Notes under the pieces: generated by a model | Databases searched by the model: none | The model's input: the letters and a program-made list of their open reading frames with translations, nothing else | What the model was told of the DNA's origin: nothing | Origin: Rhodospirillales bacterium | GTDB taxonomy: Bacteria; Pseudomonadota; Alphaproteobacteria; Rhodospirillales; Defluviicoccaceae | Length of the DNA: 14,983 bases | Direction of reading: 5' to 3' | Assembly: GCA_026125865.1 (NCBI GenBank) | Contig: JAHCKI010000025.1 | Coordinates: forward strand, 1 to 14,983 | Position numbers and translations under genes: made by a program | Part shown: positions 14,083 to 14,983 of the stretch, piece after piece | Numbering within the stretch: position 1 is the stretch's first letter | Layout of the letters: every line of letters starts with the position of its first letter

Positions 14083-14983
14083 TCTCGTCCGCGAGCAGCG
14101 CTGGTGGTGGCTTGTCGCCGTCGTCGCTGCTCCGCCTTTGGTCGTCGGGGGACCGGTCTTCGAGCGCTGCGCACTGGCGCTGGCCATGGGCGCCGCCCTC
14201 CTTGCGGTGGTTGCTCCCGCGCGTCGCGCGGTGCTGTCGGCGGCGGTCGCATCCGTGTTGCTGGCCCTGGCGGCCGCCCTTATCGGGCATCTGCTCGCCG
14301 ACGATTTTGCCTATCGATACGTTTGGCTCTACAGCGCAACTTCTCTTCCCTGGTATTTGAAGCTCGCCAATCTTTGGGGCGGCGACGAAGGTACGCTGCT
14401 TCTTCTCTCGGCGATGACGGCGGTGGCGGCACGGCGGCTGATACGCTATCCCGGGTGGGCTGGACCGGGGGCCTTGCTGATAACCGCCTCGTTCGCTACC
14501 GCGGCCCTCATCTGGAATCCCTTTGCGGCGTTGCCGCCTGCGAATGCCGAACGGCTCGAAGGACTGGGCATGAACGCTCACCTCCTTCGGGTCTGGATGG
14601 CATTCCATCCGCCGCTGATTTTCACTGCCTACGTCCTGTATCTGGCGCCCGTGGGTGGCGCCCTCCAAGCTTTGGCGACTGGCGAGGGAAGTTGGCCTTC
14701 CATTGCGCGGCGGTTCGATCGCGCCGCTTGGCTGACCTTGTCGATCGGTCTTGTCGCCGGCATGTGGTGGGCGTACGAGGACTTTTCGTTCGGCCAGATT
14801 TGGCAGTGGGATGTCGTTCAAACCAGCGTATTTGCGGTTTGGGCGTTGTCGACGGCCAGCCTGCACTGCCTCAACCGCTACAAGGCGAACGGAGCATTCG
14901 CCCGCTGTCAACCTCTGCTGTCGATTCTTACCGGTCTATTTGCGATCGTTGCGATGATCGTTACGCGAACGTCGAACTTGGCG
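14039..14983 (+). CDS. CcmF-like cytochrome c haem lyase, N-terminal part (runs off the window)
   Basis: An open frame runs from ATG 14039 to the window edge: 315 codons, no stop. The protein is multi-helical and follows CcmF/NrfE order. DDFAYRYV..YSATSLPWYLKLANLWGGDEGTLLLL carries WGGDEGT at 113-119, like E. coli CcmF WGAHEGS. NPFAALPP comes next, then FHPPLIFTAYV with H190, like the CcmF P-His, then WWAYEDFSFGQIWQWD (W255-x-W257-D258) and H276, like CcmF His261. The haem-binding WWD segment is altered: the usual WGxWWxWDxxEN reads FGQIWQWDVVQT here. CcmF proteins are about 650 residues, so roughly half is visible. It overlaps qhpE by 44 bases; an alternative start, GTG 14063, has a better ribosome site (AAAAAAGGA) and would overlap by 20. 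Position suggests a part in haem loading of the diheme alpha subunit. It could instead open a wider ccm cluster beyond the edge. Confidence 0.85.
   Translation, partial: MDLKKGPAVRLQVRDLVREQRWWWLVAVVAAPPLVVGGPVFERCALALAMGAALLAVVAPARRAVLSAAVASVLLALAAALIGHLLADDFAYRYVWLYSATSLPWYLKLANLWGGDEGTLLLLSAMTAVAARRLIRYPGWAGPGALLITASFATAALIWNPFAALPPANAERLEGLGMNAHLLRVWMAFHPPLIFTAYVLYLAPVGGALQALATGEGSWPSIARRFDRAAWLTLSIGLVAGMWWAYEDFSFGQIWQWDVVQTSVFAVWALSTASLHCLNRYKANGAFARCQPLLSILTGLFAIVAMIVTRTSNLA

Noticed and set aside
13273..14187. Open frame of 304 codons on the - strand, and a similar one at 13958-14911
   Set aside because: Both are opposite qhpE and the CcmF-like gene; low-complexity Arg/Gly/Pro content and no family features.
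1..14983. CRISPR arrays, tRNA or rRNA genes, insertion sequences
   Set aside because: No regularly spaced direct repeats, no clover-leaf-like sequence and no transposase or terminal inverted repeats were seen.

Overview
The window reads as a high-GC alphaproteobacterial chromosome segment, plausibly Rhodospirillales-like. This rests on high-GC coding, the three-subunit membrane formate dehydrogenase, a full quinohemoprotein amine dehydrogenase (qhp) cluster, and CTAGAGCA-type interspersed palindromes. Taxonomy is inference. Fifteen genes or gene fragments were found: thirteen on the + strand as intact or edge-truncated genes, one broken gene on the + strand, and one regulator on the - strand.

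Bases 1-2260 hold the end of a respiratory formate dehydrogenase operon: the tail of the catalytic subunit (fdhA), the four-cluster Fe-S subunit (fdhB), a small predicted lipoprotein, and the cytochrome b subunit (fdhC). Bases 2261-2502 are non-coding and carry two related CTAGAGCA palindromes, the first a long, almost perfect hairpin.

Bases 2503-14983 form a tryptophylquinone enzyme locus. An AraC-family regulator (qhpR-like, - strand) faces away from a co-directional + strand run across an AT-richer 400-base intergenic region. The + strand begins with an alginate-export/porin-like outer-membrane gene broken by several frameshifts. It is followed by qhpG (FAD monooxygenase), qhpA (diheme alpha subunit), qhpD (radical SAM/SPASM crosslinker), qhpC (gamma subunit, the precursor peptide carrying the CTQ cofactor), qhpB (beta-propeller subunit), qhpF (ABC exporter) and qhpE (subtilisin-like leader protease). 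A CcmF-like haem lyase gene overlaps qhpE and runs off the window.

Working model, from known qhp biology: the gamma peptide is made in the cytoplasm with a 28-residue leader. QhpD makes intrapeptide Cys-to-Asp/Glu thioether bonds, QhpG hydroxylates the cofactor tryptophan, QhpE removes the leader and QhpF exports the product. The alpha and beta subunits go through Sec, and alpha receives two c-haems. The finished periplasmic enzyme oxidises primary amines to aldehydes and passes electrons to the respiratory chain. The core system is known. The less ordinary parts are the CcmF-like gene attached to it, the decayed outer-membrane gene at its head, an apparently absent oxyanion-hole asparagine in QhpE, and a possible sigma-54 promoter.
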